64,000 bases of DNA from Pseudonocardia alaniniphila (GTDB lineage: Bacteria; Actinomycetota; Actinomycetes; Mycobacteriales; Pseudonocardiaceae), in contig NZ_JAKXMK010000009.1 of the NCBI RefSeq assembly GCF_022524485.1, positions 1 through 64,000 of the forward strand, in the 5' to 3' direction. The notes beneath the pieces were generated by a model. The model did no database searches, was not told the origin of the DNA, and saw nothing but the letters and a program-made list of their open reading frames with translations. The translations under genes and the position numbers were made by a program. The number at the start of each line of letters is the position of its first letter. The stretch's first letter is position 1. Shown one piece after another: positions 9,139 to 17,158 of this stretch.

Positions 9139-9624
9139 ATGCTGTACGAGCAAATGGCTGTACCGTTGTTCTCTTTCGCTCTCCGGCTCACCAGAGACCG
9201 CACCGTGGCCGAGGACGTCGTACAGGAAGTACTGGTGCGCGCCTGGCGCCGCGCCGATCACCTGGAACCCGGCTCCGACGCGCTGCGTGGGTGGCTGTTC
9301 GCTGCGGCCCGCAACCTTATAACTGATATGTGGCGCGCGAAGGCCAGGCGGCCGGCAATCGTGTCGTGCGACGAGGCTGTCGATGTGGCGGTCACGGCCG
9401 ACGACGTCGACCGGGTCTTGCGGCGTCAGACGCTCGACGATGCGCTCTACCAGCTCACGCCCAAGCATCGTGATGTGTTGATCCAGATCTACTACGAGGG
9501 CCGATCGCTTGCCGAGACCGCACACCGGCTCGGTGTCCCTCTCGGCACCGTGAAATCACGCGCACACAACGCATTACGGGCATTGCGGATGCTACTGCAA
9601 GAGATCGAAGTGCAACCGCGATAA
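9139..9624 (+). CDS. ECF RNA polymerase sigma factor
   Basis: A 161-residue ECF factor. Region 2 shows LRLTRDRTVAEDVVQEVLVRAW and LRGWLFAAARNLITDMWR; region 4 shows LTPKHRDVLIQIYYEGRSL with ETAHRLGVPLGTVKSRAHNALRAL. It resembles the SigK/SigL branch, which normally pairs with a zinc-finger anti-sigma factor, but none follows; the next gene is a small cupin 293 bases away. The start is uncertain. ATG 9139 has no good ribosome site and trims a conserved-looking acidic helix (NEEEVEAFIR) encoded just upstream in frame. That frame has no ATG, GTG or TTG before the stop at 9082, leaving only ATC codons (9085, 9091) downstream of an AGGAG. Confidence 0.85.
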   Translation: MLYEQMAVPLFSFALRLTRDRTVAEDVVQEVLVRAWRRADHLEPGSDALRGWLFAAARNLITDMWRAKARRPAIVSCDEAVDVAVTADDVDRVLRRQTLDDALYQLTPKHRDVLIQIYYEGRSLAETAHRLGVPLGTVKSRAHNALRALRMLLQEIEVQPR

Positions 9625-9917
9625 CCATCCTGTCCGGTGTGGGTGAAACCTACGCATTCGGTTCACACAATCCCGGTCCGCTGCCGAGGCCAGGTACAGC
9701 CCGAATCCGAGACCCGGGGTGATTCCCGGGAGCACCACAGGTCCGCCCGGGGCGCGTCGCGGGGGACGATGAGGGTCGGCGGGAGACGCCCGGGCCGTCC
9801 GATCGCGACGCTGTGACGGTGGCCCGACCGGAAGGGCAGATGCCCCGCTTCGTGATCGCCGATCTGTGATGGTCGGCGACAGCCGCATGAGGCGATTGCC
9901 ACGTCCTAGGGAGAATA

Positions 9918-10277
9918 ATGTCCAAGTTCACGTTCGTTGACGAGCGTCAGTGGATCCGCGAGGAGGTGGTGGGGCACGCCATCGATCGATGCACCTTGTG
10001 GCGGGACGACACAATCTCGTTCTCCTTCGTGAAGATGCCTCCGAACTACGATCTCGGCTTGCACAAGCACGAATCGTGGGTCGCTGTCTACCTCGTCGAA
10101 GGAACCATGAAGTGGGAAAGCGATGGCGAGGAGCGCAAGGTCTCCGCAGGTGACTTCTACTTCGTCCCCGACGGCGAGAAGCACGTGGAGACCTCGATCG
10201 ACGAGTGCCTCGTGATGATCATCAAGGCGGAGCCCAACGTGCAGTACCGGATCGACCCGGCGGGAAATCGGATGTAG
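9918..10277 (+). CDS. Small cupin-domain protein
   Basis: A 119-residue single-domain cupin. The first motif is visible in LGLHKHESWVAVYLVEGTMKW and the second in AGDFYFVPDGEKHVE, with histidines and a glutamate suited to one metal. The start ATG follows GGGAGA. The function is unknown: it could be an isomerase, a dioxygenase-like enzyme or a sensor. Some ECF systems (ChrR type) use a cupin in their anti-sigma factor, and this gene follows an ECF gene lacking an anti-sigma partner, but there is no zinc-binding anti-sigma domain here and the genes are not overlapping, so a link is speculative. Confidence 0.75.
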   Translation: MSKFTFVDERQWIREEVVGHAIDRCTLWRDDTISFSFVKMPPNYDLGLHKHESWVAVYLVEGTMKWESDGEERKVSAGDFYFVPDGEKHVETSIDECLVMIIKAEPNVQYRIDPAGNRM

Positions 10278-10475
10278 GCGGCGACGGCTGACCGGTCTGC
10301 CCGGCCGATCTCTGCGGGACGGGGCCGATAATTGCCAGGGGGTATTGTTGGCCTCGTCTCCCGTGGATCGGATGTGACGTGGCCGGAGCACTGTTGTCGT
10401 CGAACGTCCGAGGGGCGGTCGACCCGGTTCCGAATTGCCGTCTGAAGCGCGAAATATCGTGAAAGTGCTGTTTCA

Positions 10476-13205
10476 TTGAAACGGCGTCTGGTGTTGCGGG
10501 GCCGGCGAGCCGAGTGCGAGGCACTCGAGCGGCTGCTCAGGGCGGTTCGAGCGGGGGAGAGCCGTGCGCTGGCGGTCTGCGGCGAGGCCGGCATGGGCAA
10601 GACGTCCTTGCTGGAGTACGTGGTCGAGCGTGCCCCGGGGTGTCGGGTGGCGCGAGCTGCAGGAGTGCAGTCGGAGATGGAACTGCCCTTCGCGGGTCTC
10701 CACCAGCTGTGCGCGCCCATGCTGGGGAGCCTGCAGCGGCTGCCCGCACCTCAGCGCGACGCCCTGGCCACGGCATTCGGGCTGAGCGCCGGACCAGCGC
10801 CGGACCGGTTCCTCGTCGGGCTGGCCGTGCTCGGCTTGCTGGCCGAGGTCGCGGAGCAGCGGCCGTTGATCTGCGTGATCGACGACGCGCACTGGCTCGA
10901 TCACGCCTCCGCGCAGGCGCTGGCCTTCGCCGCGCGCCGGCTGCGAGCCGAATCCGTGGCTCTGCTCGTCGCGGCCCGCACACCTGAGGTGACCGCGGAG
11001 TGGTCCGGACTACCGCAACTGGTCCTCACCGGCCTCTCCGACGACGAGGCCCGGGCACTGCTGAAGGCCGCAGTGCCCGGGGTCGTGGACGAACGGATTC
11101 TCGACCGGATCGTCGCCGAGACCAGGGGCAACCCGCTGGCGTTGCTGGAGTTGCCCCGCGGGATGAGCCCCGCCGAACTGGCCGGTGGGTTCGGTTCACC
11201 GCGCGCGACCGCGATTCCTCAGCAGATCGAGGACAGCTTCCGGCGGCAGCTGACTCCGTTGCCCGTCGACACGAGGGAGCTACTGCTGGTCGCAGCGGCG
11301 GAGCCGGTGGGGGATCCGGTTCTGGTGTGGCGAGCGGCCCAGGGGCTCGGCATCACGGTTGCGGCAGCGATGCCGGCGGCCGGGCTCGTGGAGCTCGCGG
11401 CGCAGGTGCGATTCCGGCATCCGCTGGTGCGCGCGGCGATCTACAACGCCGCCACCCCACAAGAGCGACAGGACGTACACCGCGCCCTGGCAGAAGCCAC
11501 CGACCCCGAGGTGGAGCCCGACCACCGGGCGTGGCACAAGGCGCAATCGGCACCGGGGCCCGACGAGGACATCGCCGCCGACCTCGAGCAATCGGCCGGA
11601 CGCGCACGAGCCCGTGGCGGACTTGCCGCGACCGCCGCGTTCCTGACCCGGGCCGTCGAGCTGACCCCCGATCCGCAACGCCGGGCCGAACGCGCGCTGG
11701 CCGCGGCGAAGGCCACACATCAGGCCGGATCGCCCGACACGGCATTGAACCTGCTCTCGATCGCCGAGGCCGGTCCGCTGGACGAACTGGCCCGCGCCCA
11801 CGTGCTACACGTGCGTGGACAGATCGTCTTCGCTCAGCAGCGCAGCCGCGACGCATCTCCGCTGTTGCTCCAGGCCGCCCGCCGGCTCGAACCGCTCGAC
11901 GTACCGCTGGCTCGCGAGACCTACCTCGACGCGCTGCGGGCCGGCAGGTTCGCCGGTTCACTGGGCCATGGCGTCAGCGTGCGTGAGATGGCCGAAGCTG
12001 CGGCCGGAGCGCCCCCCGCGCCGCACCCGCCACAAGCAGCCGATCTGCTCCTCGACGCACTGGCCGTGCGCTACACCGACGGATACGCGGCTGCGGCACC
12101 CATGACGGCGCTTGCGCTGCGCGCCTTCCGCGACGCCCACATCTGCGGCGAGGAAGGACTGCACCGGTTCCACCTCGTCTGCATGATCGCGATGGATCTG
12201 TGGGACCACGAGACCTGGCACCTGCTCTCCAGGCGGCTGCTTCGACTGGCACGCGAGGCAGGCGCCCTCACCACGCTGCACATGGCCCTCGCCGCACGCA
12301 GCCTTGCGCACACGTACACCGGTCAGCTGGCCGAGGCGGCGGCGCTGGCCGAGGAACAGGAGACACTCACCGAAGCGACCGGACGAGCGACCGGAAGCCG
12401 GCACGAATCCCACAGCGCGCTGATGCGTGTTGCCTGGCAGGGCCGCGAAGCCGAGACAGCTCAGCTGATCGACGACATCACGGCGGAGGCCCTGAAGCGT
12501 GGCGAAGGCTTATCGCTGACCATCGCCGGGTGGGCGCAGGCGTTGCTCTTCAATGGCCTCGGCCGCTACGAGGACGCGCTGACCACGGCCCGGCAGGCCC
12601 GCCAACAGACGGCTGAGGGTGCCGGCGGCTGGGAGGCACTCGTCGAGCTCATCGAAGCAGCCGCTCGCAGTGGTGAAACGGACGAGGCGGCTGACGCCCT
12701 CACGCTGCTCTCGCAGATGACCCGTGCGAGTGGCACCGACTGGGCGCTGGGCGTCGAGGCCCGTTGCTGCGCCCTGCTCAGCACCGGGCACGTCGCCGAG
12801 ACCGCCTACCTGGAGGCAACCGACCGGTTCGCCCGCGCCCGCATCCAGGGCGAACTCGCCCGCGCCCACCTCGTCTACGGCGAATGGCTCCGCCGCGAGC
12901 GGCGCCGTCTCGACGCCCGCGAGCAACTGCTCACCGCCCACGAGATGTTCACGGCGATGGGGATGGAGGCGTTCGCCCAGCGCGCCACCCGCGAGCTTCA
13001 GGCCGCCGGCGGAACCGCCCGCCAACGCCCCGTCGAGTCCCACACCGAGCTCACGACCCAGGAGGCGCAGATCGCGCGCCTGGTCCGAGAGGGCCTCACG
13101 AACAACGAGATCAGCGTCCGGCTGATAATCAGCCCGCGCACCGTCGAATGGCATCTCGGCAGGATCTTCAGCAAGCTGAACATCACCTCACGCCGACAGC
13201 TGTGA
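10476..13205 (+). CDS. LAL-type AAA ATPase / LuxR-family transcriptional regulator (paralog 3)
   Basis: A 909-residue LAL protein, the third in 11 kb. Walker A is at residues 36-43 (GEAGMGKT), Walker B reads LICVIDDAHWLD, the middle is TPR-like, and the C-terminal HTH shows LTTQEAQIARLVREGLTNNEIS with SPRTVEWHLGRIFSKLNI. The protein stops 10-15 residues sooner after the HTH than its paralogs. The start is TTG 10476, giving the conserved LVLRGRRAECEALERLL opening; the ribosome site is weak (GAAAG about 10 bases upstream). The neighbouring genes suggest no specific target. Confidence 0.87.
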   Translation: MKRRLVLRGRRAECEALERLLRAVRAGESRALAVCGEAGMGKTSLLEYVVERAPGCRVARAAGVQSEMELPFAGLHQLCAPMLGSLQRLPAPQRDALATAFGLSAGPAPDRFLVGLAVLGLLAEVAEQRPLICVIDDAHWLDHASAQALAFAARRLRAESVALLVAARTPEVTAEWSGLPQLVLTGLSDDEARALLKAAVPGVVDERILDRIVAETRGNPLALLELPRGMSPAELAGGFGSPRATAIPQQIEDSFRRQLTPLPVDTRELLLVAAAEPVGDPVLVWRAAQGLGITVAAAMPAAGLVELAAQVRFRHPLVRAAIYNAATPQERQDVHRALAEATDPEVEPDHRAWHKAQSAPGPDEDIAADLEQSAGRARARGGLAATAAFLTRAVELTPDPQRRAERALAAAKATHQAGSPDTALNLLSIAEAGPLDELARAHVLHVRGQIVFAQQRSRDASPLLLQAARRLEPLDVPLARETYLDALRAGRFAGSLGHGVSVREMAEAAAGAPPAPHPPQAADLLLDALAVRYTDGYAAAAPMTALALRAFRDAHICGEEGLHRFHLVCMIAMDLWDHETWHLLSRRLLRLAREAGALTTLHMALAARSLAHTYTGQLAEAAALAEEQETLTEATGRATGSRHESHSALMRVAWQGREAETAQLIDDITAEALKRGEGLSLTIAGWAQALLFNGLGRYEDALTTARQARQQTAEGAGGWEALVELIEAAARSGETDEAADALTLLSQMTRASGTDWALGVEARCCALLSTGHVAETAYLEATDRFARARIQGELARAHLVYGEWLRRERRRLDAREQLLTAHEMFTAMGMEAFAQRATRELQAAGGTARQRPVESHTELTTQEAQIARLVREGLTNNEISVRLIISPRTVEWHLGRIFSKLNITSRRQL

Positions 13206-13227
13206 CCTCTGGCCGACGGGCTGCCCG

Positions 13228-13431
13228 ATGAGCGGCCTGACCAGCGCCGCAGTGGCGGTCCGGCTCGGCCGCGGCCTCGAGCGCGGCGACACGACACGTT
13301 CCGGCTACGACAATGCGGCCGCGGTCATGGTTACGCTCGCTGACGTCGGCATCGACCACGACGATGCGGCCGAGAAGCCGATGCTCGCGGCCGCGAGATG
13401 CAGCGGCGGAGATGAGGACGATCCGGCATGA
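13228..13431 (+). pseudogene. Probable remnant of a transaldolase C-terminus
   Basis: A 67-codon open frame between the LAL gene and the ferredoxin reductase, overlapping the latter by 4 nt (ATGA). The middle, RGDTTRSGYDNAAAV followed by LADVGIDHDD, resembles the C-terminal helices of actinobacterial transaldolase, where a GDT-x-x-x-x-Y-D motif is followed by LA-x-x-GID-x-DD. The preceding several hundred residues of that enzyme are absent and the last 20 residues do not fit. I read it as a relic. It could instead be a small real gene coupled to the reductase, since its 3' end supplies the reductase ribosome site. Confidence 0.35.
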
Positions 13432-14675
13432 CTGATCCACGAACGTTCGCCATCGTCGGCGCCGGACTCGCCGGAGCGAAGGCGGCCGAAGCGCTGCGCG
13501 TCGAAGGCTTCGACGGACGCATCGTCCTGCTCGGGACCGAGTCGCACCGGCCCTACGAGCGGCCACCTCTGTCCAAGGGCTACCTTCTGGGCAACGCCGA
13601 CCGCGACAGCGCCTACGTGCACCCGGCCGAGTGGTACCCGGAGCATCGGGTCGAGCTCCGTGTCGACACCACCGTCACCGAGATCGACCGCCGCGCCCAC
13701 GAACTGGTCATCGGCGACGGGGACCGGCTGGCCTACGACAAGCTACTTCTGACCACCGGCGCCACACCACGCCGCCTCCCGGTGCCTGGCGCCGACCTCG
13801 ACGGCGTGTACTACCTGCGCGACTTCGGCGACAGCGACCGTCTCAAGGCTGCGTTTCGCTCCGGCGCCGCCGTCGTGATCGTCGGAGCGGGATGGATCGG
13901 CCTGGAAACGGCGGCCGCTGCCCGCACAGCCGGCGCCGAAGTCACTGTGCTCGAGACCGCCGAACTGCCACTGCTGCGCGTCCTGGGACGGGAGATGGCG
14001 ACGGTGTTCGCCGACCTGCACCGCGACCACGGCGTCGACCTGCGTTTCGAGGTCGGTGTCAGCGCCATCCAGCCCACCTCCGACAACCCGTCGAGCGCCG
14101 GTTCCGTGTTGCTCGCCGACGGCACCGAGATCGCCGCCGACGCCATCGTGGTCGGCATCGGCGTCACCCCGAACGTCGAGCTGGCGCGATCCTGCGGTCT
14201 GAACGTCGACGACGGCATCCTCGTCGACAGCCACCTTGTCAGCTCCGACGACGACATCCTCGCCGCAGGCGACGTCGCGAACGCGTACCACCCGCTGTTG
14301 TGCAGGCAGATCCGCGTCGAGCACTGGGCCAACGCGCTGCACCAGCCGGAGGTCGCTGCCAGGACGATGCTGGGCGAGCCGGCCTCCTACGACCGGCTGC
14401 CGTACTTCTTCACCGACCAGTACGACCTCGGAATGGAGTACACCGGCTACACCGACCCCGACGGCCAGGAAGAGCTCGTGGTCCGAGGAGACACGGCAGC
14501 CCGTGAGTTCATCGCGTTCTGGCTGAAGGACGGACGTGTCACGGCTGCGATGAACGTCAACATCTGGGACGTGACCGAGCCGATCCGAGACCTGATCCGC
14601 TCCGGTGCGCAGGTCGAGGCGAGCAGGCTCGCCGACCCCGACGTCCCGCTGTCGGGGCTGTCGCCGAGCTCGTAG
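13428..14675 (+). CDS. FAD-dependent NAD(P)H ferredoxin reductase
   Basis: A 415-residue pyridine nucleotide-disulfide family reductase of the type that feeds electrons to ferredoxins for cytochrome P450s or dioxygenases (rhodocoxin or putidaredoxin reductase class). The first Rossmann motif is GAGLAGAKAAEAL at residues 8-20, then SHRPYERPPLSKGYLLG near the flavin. The NAD-binding motif is VIVGAGWIGLETAAAA near 146, and the FAD motif DDILAAGDVAN is near 280. The C-terminal reductase domain is complete. ATG 13428 is preceded by GGAGATGAGG. No ferredoxin, P450 or oxygenase gene lies in the window, so its electron acceptor must be encoded elsewhere. Confidence 0.9.
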   Translation: MTDPRTFAIVGAGLAGAKAAEALRVEGFDGRIVLLGTESHRPYERPPLSKGYLLGNADRDSAYVHPAEWYPEHRVELRVDTTVTEIDRRAHELVIGDGDRLAYDKLLLTTGATPRRLPVPGADLDGVYYLRDFGDSDRLKAAFRSGAAVVIVGAGWIGLETAAAARTAGAEVTVLETAELPLLRVLGREMATVFADLHRDHGVDLRFEVGVSAIQPTSDNPSSAGSVLLADGTEIAADAIVVGIGVTPNVELARSCGLNVDDGILVDSHLVSSDDDILAAGDVANAYHPLLCRQIRVEHWANALHQPEVAARTMLGEPASYDRLPYFFTDQYDLGMEYTGYTDPDGQEELVVRGDTAAREFIAFWLKDGRVTAAMNVNIWDVTEPIRDLIRSGAQVEASRLADPDVPLSGLSPSS

Positions 14676-14958
14676 AACCTCATCCACCAGGCGGCGGGAG
14701 CTGACGTCGAGGCCCTCGCCGGTGCGCTTTCGACGTCGTCACGGGCGAGCTGGAGAGCGCTGTTCGCGGCGCGGTCACCTTCCCGGGCTCGGCCGCGGGC
14801 GGCGGGAGGGCGCCGAAGTGACCGACTCCGCTGACGAATCGGGTGACCGCCGCGACCGTGCGGTGGGAGCTAGCACAGACCCTGCAGGGGAGTGAGAGAG
14901 ACATCGCTCACATTCGGGGCGTTCCGACTTTCCTCTTGATTGCGGTTGCGCAACCGTT

Positions 14959-15168
14959 GTGACCATGGGTGCTGCACACGCGCACGAAGTGCCGAATCGG
15001 GACTGGCTGGACGAGCTCGTCGAGCTGCACGTTCTCGCCGCGAGTGGCGACAGTGCTGCGGCCTCGGCGGCGGAACGATGGATGTCCGCCGACCCCGCCG
15101 TACGGCAGGCATGGACCGAGGTGGAGAAGACATGCGACCGGATACGCGCTGAGAACCCTCCGCGGTGA
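14959..15168 (+). CDS. Small helical protein of unknown function
   Basis: A 69-residue protein, or 67 from the ATG at 14965. It is mostly helical and mildly acidic, with LDELVELHVLAASGDSAA and a C-terminal DPAVRQAWTEVEKTCDRIR. Similar short orphan proteins, in which a D-P-x-x-R-x-x-W segment is followed by a Cys-containing helix, occur in actinobacteria without a known role. It is flanked by non-coding sequence on both sides and no operon partner is evident. Coding potential is reasonable because the composition differs from the Arg/Pro-rich shadow frames around it. Confidence 0.5.
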   Translation: MTMGAAHAHEVPNRDWLDELVELHVLAASGDSAAASAAERWMSADPAVRQAWTEVEKTCDRIRAENPPR

Positions 15169-15246
15169 CGAGCTGCGGGCTACTCCTCGCCCGGACGAGC
15201 CTCATCGCGTGAGGGTTGGAGAGCTGGACGGGATCGCCGCCGATAC

Positions 15247-16767
15247 CTAGAGGGTCCTCGCGAGATGTTCGGCGATCATGAGGGTGGCCAGGTTGGTGTT
15301 GGCAGCGGGGATCGTCGGCATGATCGACGCGTCGACGATCCACAGGCTGCTGGTGCTGTGGACCCTGCCGGTGGCGTCGACCACGGCGTCGGGGTCGTGA
15401 GCTGGTCCCATCCGGCAGGTTCCGACGTAGTGGTGGTACGGCACGAGGTTCGCGCGCACCGCGCCACCGAGGCCGTTGTCGTCGGTGACGCCGGCGCCGG
15501 GCCAGTCTTCCGCGACGAGGTGTTCGGCCAGCGGTGCGGACGTCGCGAGCGTCCGCGCCAGCCGTACGCCGGCGACCAGCCGGGGCAGATCGTCGGGGTG
15601 GGCGAGGTAGCCGGGCTCGATCCGGAGCGGCATGTCGGGCGTGGGGCCGCTCAGGCGCAGGGCGCCGCGTGAGGCAGGCGTCAGGAGCGCTATGAGCAGG
15701 GCCAGCGTGGGCGCGCCGTTGCCCGCGACGGGTCCACTGGGGAACACCTGCAGGTCGGGCGGGGTGAGTCCCGGCAGAGTGTGCGTGGTGAGCAGCGTCT
15801 GGCGCGGAGGGAATTGGGGCTGGGCGCGGGCGACGAACCCTACGCGCAGCAGGGGATGGTCGTGCAGGTTCGCTCCGACGCCCGGCAGGTGTGCTTCGAC
15901 CGGGATCGACAGGGCGGACAGGTCGTCGGCGGGCCCGATACCCGAGCGCAGCAAGATCGCCGGGGTGCCCACGGCCCCGGCGGCCAGAACCACGGTGTCG
16001 GCGGTGATCTGTCTGCCGTCGGCGAGGATCACCCCGGTGGCGTCGCCGCCGTTGAGCAGGATCCGGTCGACGGCGCTCTCACCGCGGATGGTGAGGTTGG
16101 AGCGATCTCGAGCCGGGGCGAGATAGGTCAGCGCGGTGGATTTCCGCAGCCCGTCGAGTTCGTTGACCGGCAGCCTGCCCGCGCCGACCGCGCCGGGGGC
16201 GTTGTGGTCGGGCACCGGTGCGTGTCCGGTCGCTTCGCAGGCTTCGAGGAACGCTTGCTGAGACCGGGACAGCTCTGGATAGCGGCGGATCGGGACCGGC
16301 CCGCGGGTGCCGTGGGAGTTGTCGTGGAAGTCCTGGTCGTGCTCGATGCGGCGGAAGGCCGGGAGCACGTCGTCGAACGACCATCCCGAGCAGCCCGCGG
16401 CGGCCCATCCGTCGTAGACGGCGCGGTGCCCGCGCAGTGCCATGACGCTGTTGATCGCCGAACTGCCACCGACGATCCGCCCGGCGTGCACCGGCACCGA
16501 CCGACCCAGAGCGGTCGCCGTTCCCGCGTACTCCCAGCCATATGTCGCTCTCGCCGAGCTGTCGAAGGCGTCGGCCACGGCTCGGGGCTGACTCTCACCG
16601 ATGGGACCGAAATCGACGCCGGCGTCGAGCAGCAACACCGAGCGCGAGGGGTCCTGTGACAACCGCGCGGCGAGCGCCCCTCCGGCTGAACCCGCACCGA
16701 CGATCACGACATCCGCGCCGCTGGTCTCGGCTCGGTGCATTGGCCGGCGAGTCCTGATCGTGGTCAC
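15247..16767 (-). CDS. GMC-family FAD oxidoreductase (choline dehydrogenase-like)
   Basis: A 506-residue glucose-methanol-choline oxidoreductase that oxidises an alcohol using FAD. The dinucleotide motif VIVGAGSAGGALAARLS follows a short N-terminus, GRIVGGSSAINSVMALRG is the GMC signature 1 region, and AAGAVGTPAILLRSGIGP is signature 2. The C-terminus holds the catalytic region YHHYVGTCRMG and the closing WIVDASIMPTIPAANTN. I chose GTG 16767 because GGAGGAG precedes it; the frame continues further upstream without family similarity. It is divergent from a flavin monooxygenase, with which it may share a regulatory region. The substrate is unknown. Confidence 0.9.
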   Translation of the reverse strand: MTTIRTRRPMHRAETSGADVVIVGAGSAGGALAARLSQDPSRSVLLLDAGVDFGPIGESQPRAVADAFDSSARATYGWEYAGTATALGRSVPVHAGRIVGGSSAINSVMALRGHRAVYDGWAAAGCSGWSFDDVLPAFRRIEHDQDFHDNSHGTRGPVPIRRYPELSRSQQAFLEACEATGHAPVPDHNAPGAVGAGRLPVNELDGLRKSTALTYLAPARDRSNLTIRGESAVDRILLNGGDATGVILADGRQITADTVVLAAGAVGTPAILLRSGIGPADDLSALSIPVEAHLPGVGANLHDHPLLRVGFVARAQPQFPPRQTLLTTHTLPGLTPPDLQVFPSGPVAGNGAPTLALLIALLTPASRGALRLSGPTPDMPLRIEPGYLAHPDDLPRLVAGVRLARTLATSAPLAEHLVAEDWPGAGVTDDNGLGGAVRANLVPYHHYVGTCRMGPAHDPDAVVDATGRVHSTSSLWIVDASIMPTIPAANTNLATLMIAEHLARTL

Positions 16768-17158
16768 GATCCTCCTCCGATGAATGACCGGATGCACTGC
16801 CAGCCTTCCACCGCCGGTGCGATGTAAATCGGTCGGATCGGTGAATTGGATCACGTTTATCGATGTCGCCGGCGTGATTATCGGAAAGCGATGTTATATG
16901 CGAACGCGGGACTGTGCACGACGTGTTGTTTCGTGGCGTGCCGAGGTCGGGCCCGCCCTTTATGAAGTTTCCGTATCGGATTGTCCTTCATGTGAACGCG
17001 GCATCTTCTCGGACCGACGCGCGACGGCCACGGCTGCGCCGTGGTCTCTACCGCACCGCACACTCCGGCGACACGCGGCGAGAGACCATGGGTGTCCGAC
17101 CCCACGCAACCCGTTCCCCACCCCGGCAACGGTCGCCGGCTCGACCCGAGAGGCAGGC
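16768..17158. other. Divergent promoter region (GMC / flavin monooxygenase)
   Basis: About 390 bases between two divergent start codons, noticeably richer in A and T near 16825-16905 than the genes around it, as expected for promoters. Frames run through it, including one starting MRTRDCARRVV near 16898, but none has family resemblance. I looked for the Cys-rich leader peptides that precede some actinobacterial sulfur genes and did not find a convincing one. Confidence 0.4.

Noticed and set aside
16898..17000. A possible Cys-containing leader peptide before the flavin monooxygenase
   Set aside because: Actinobacterial sulfur-gene leaders have a characteristic short Arg/Cys-ended peptide; this frame is open for far longer and shows no such ending.
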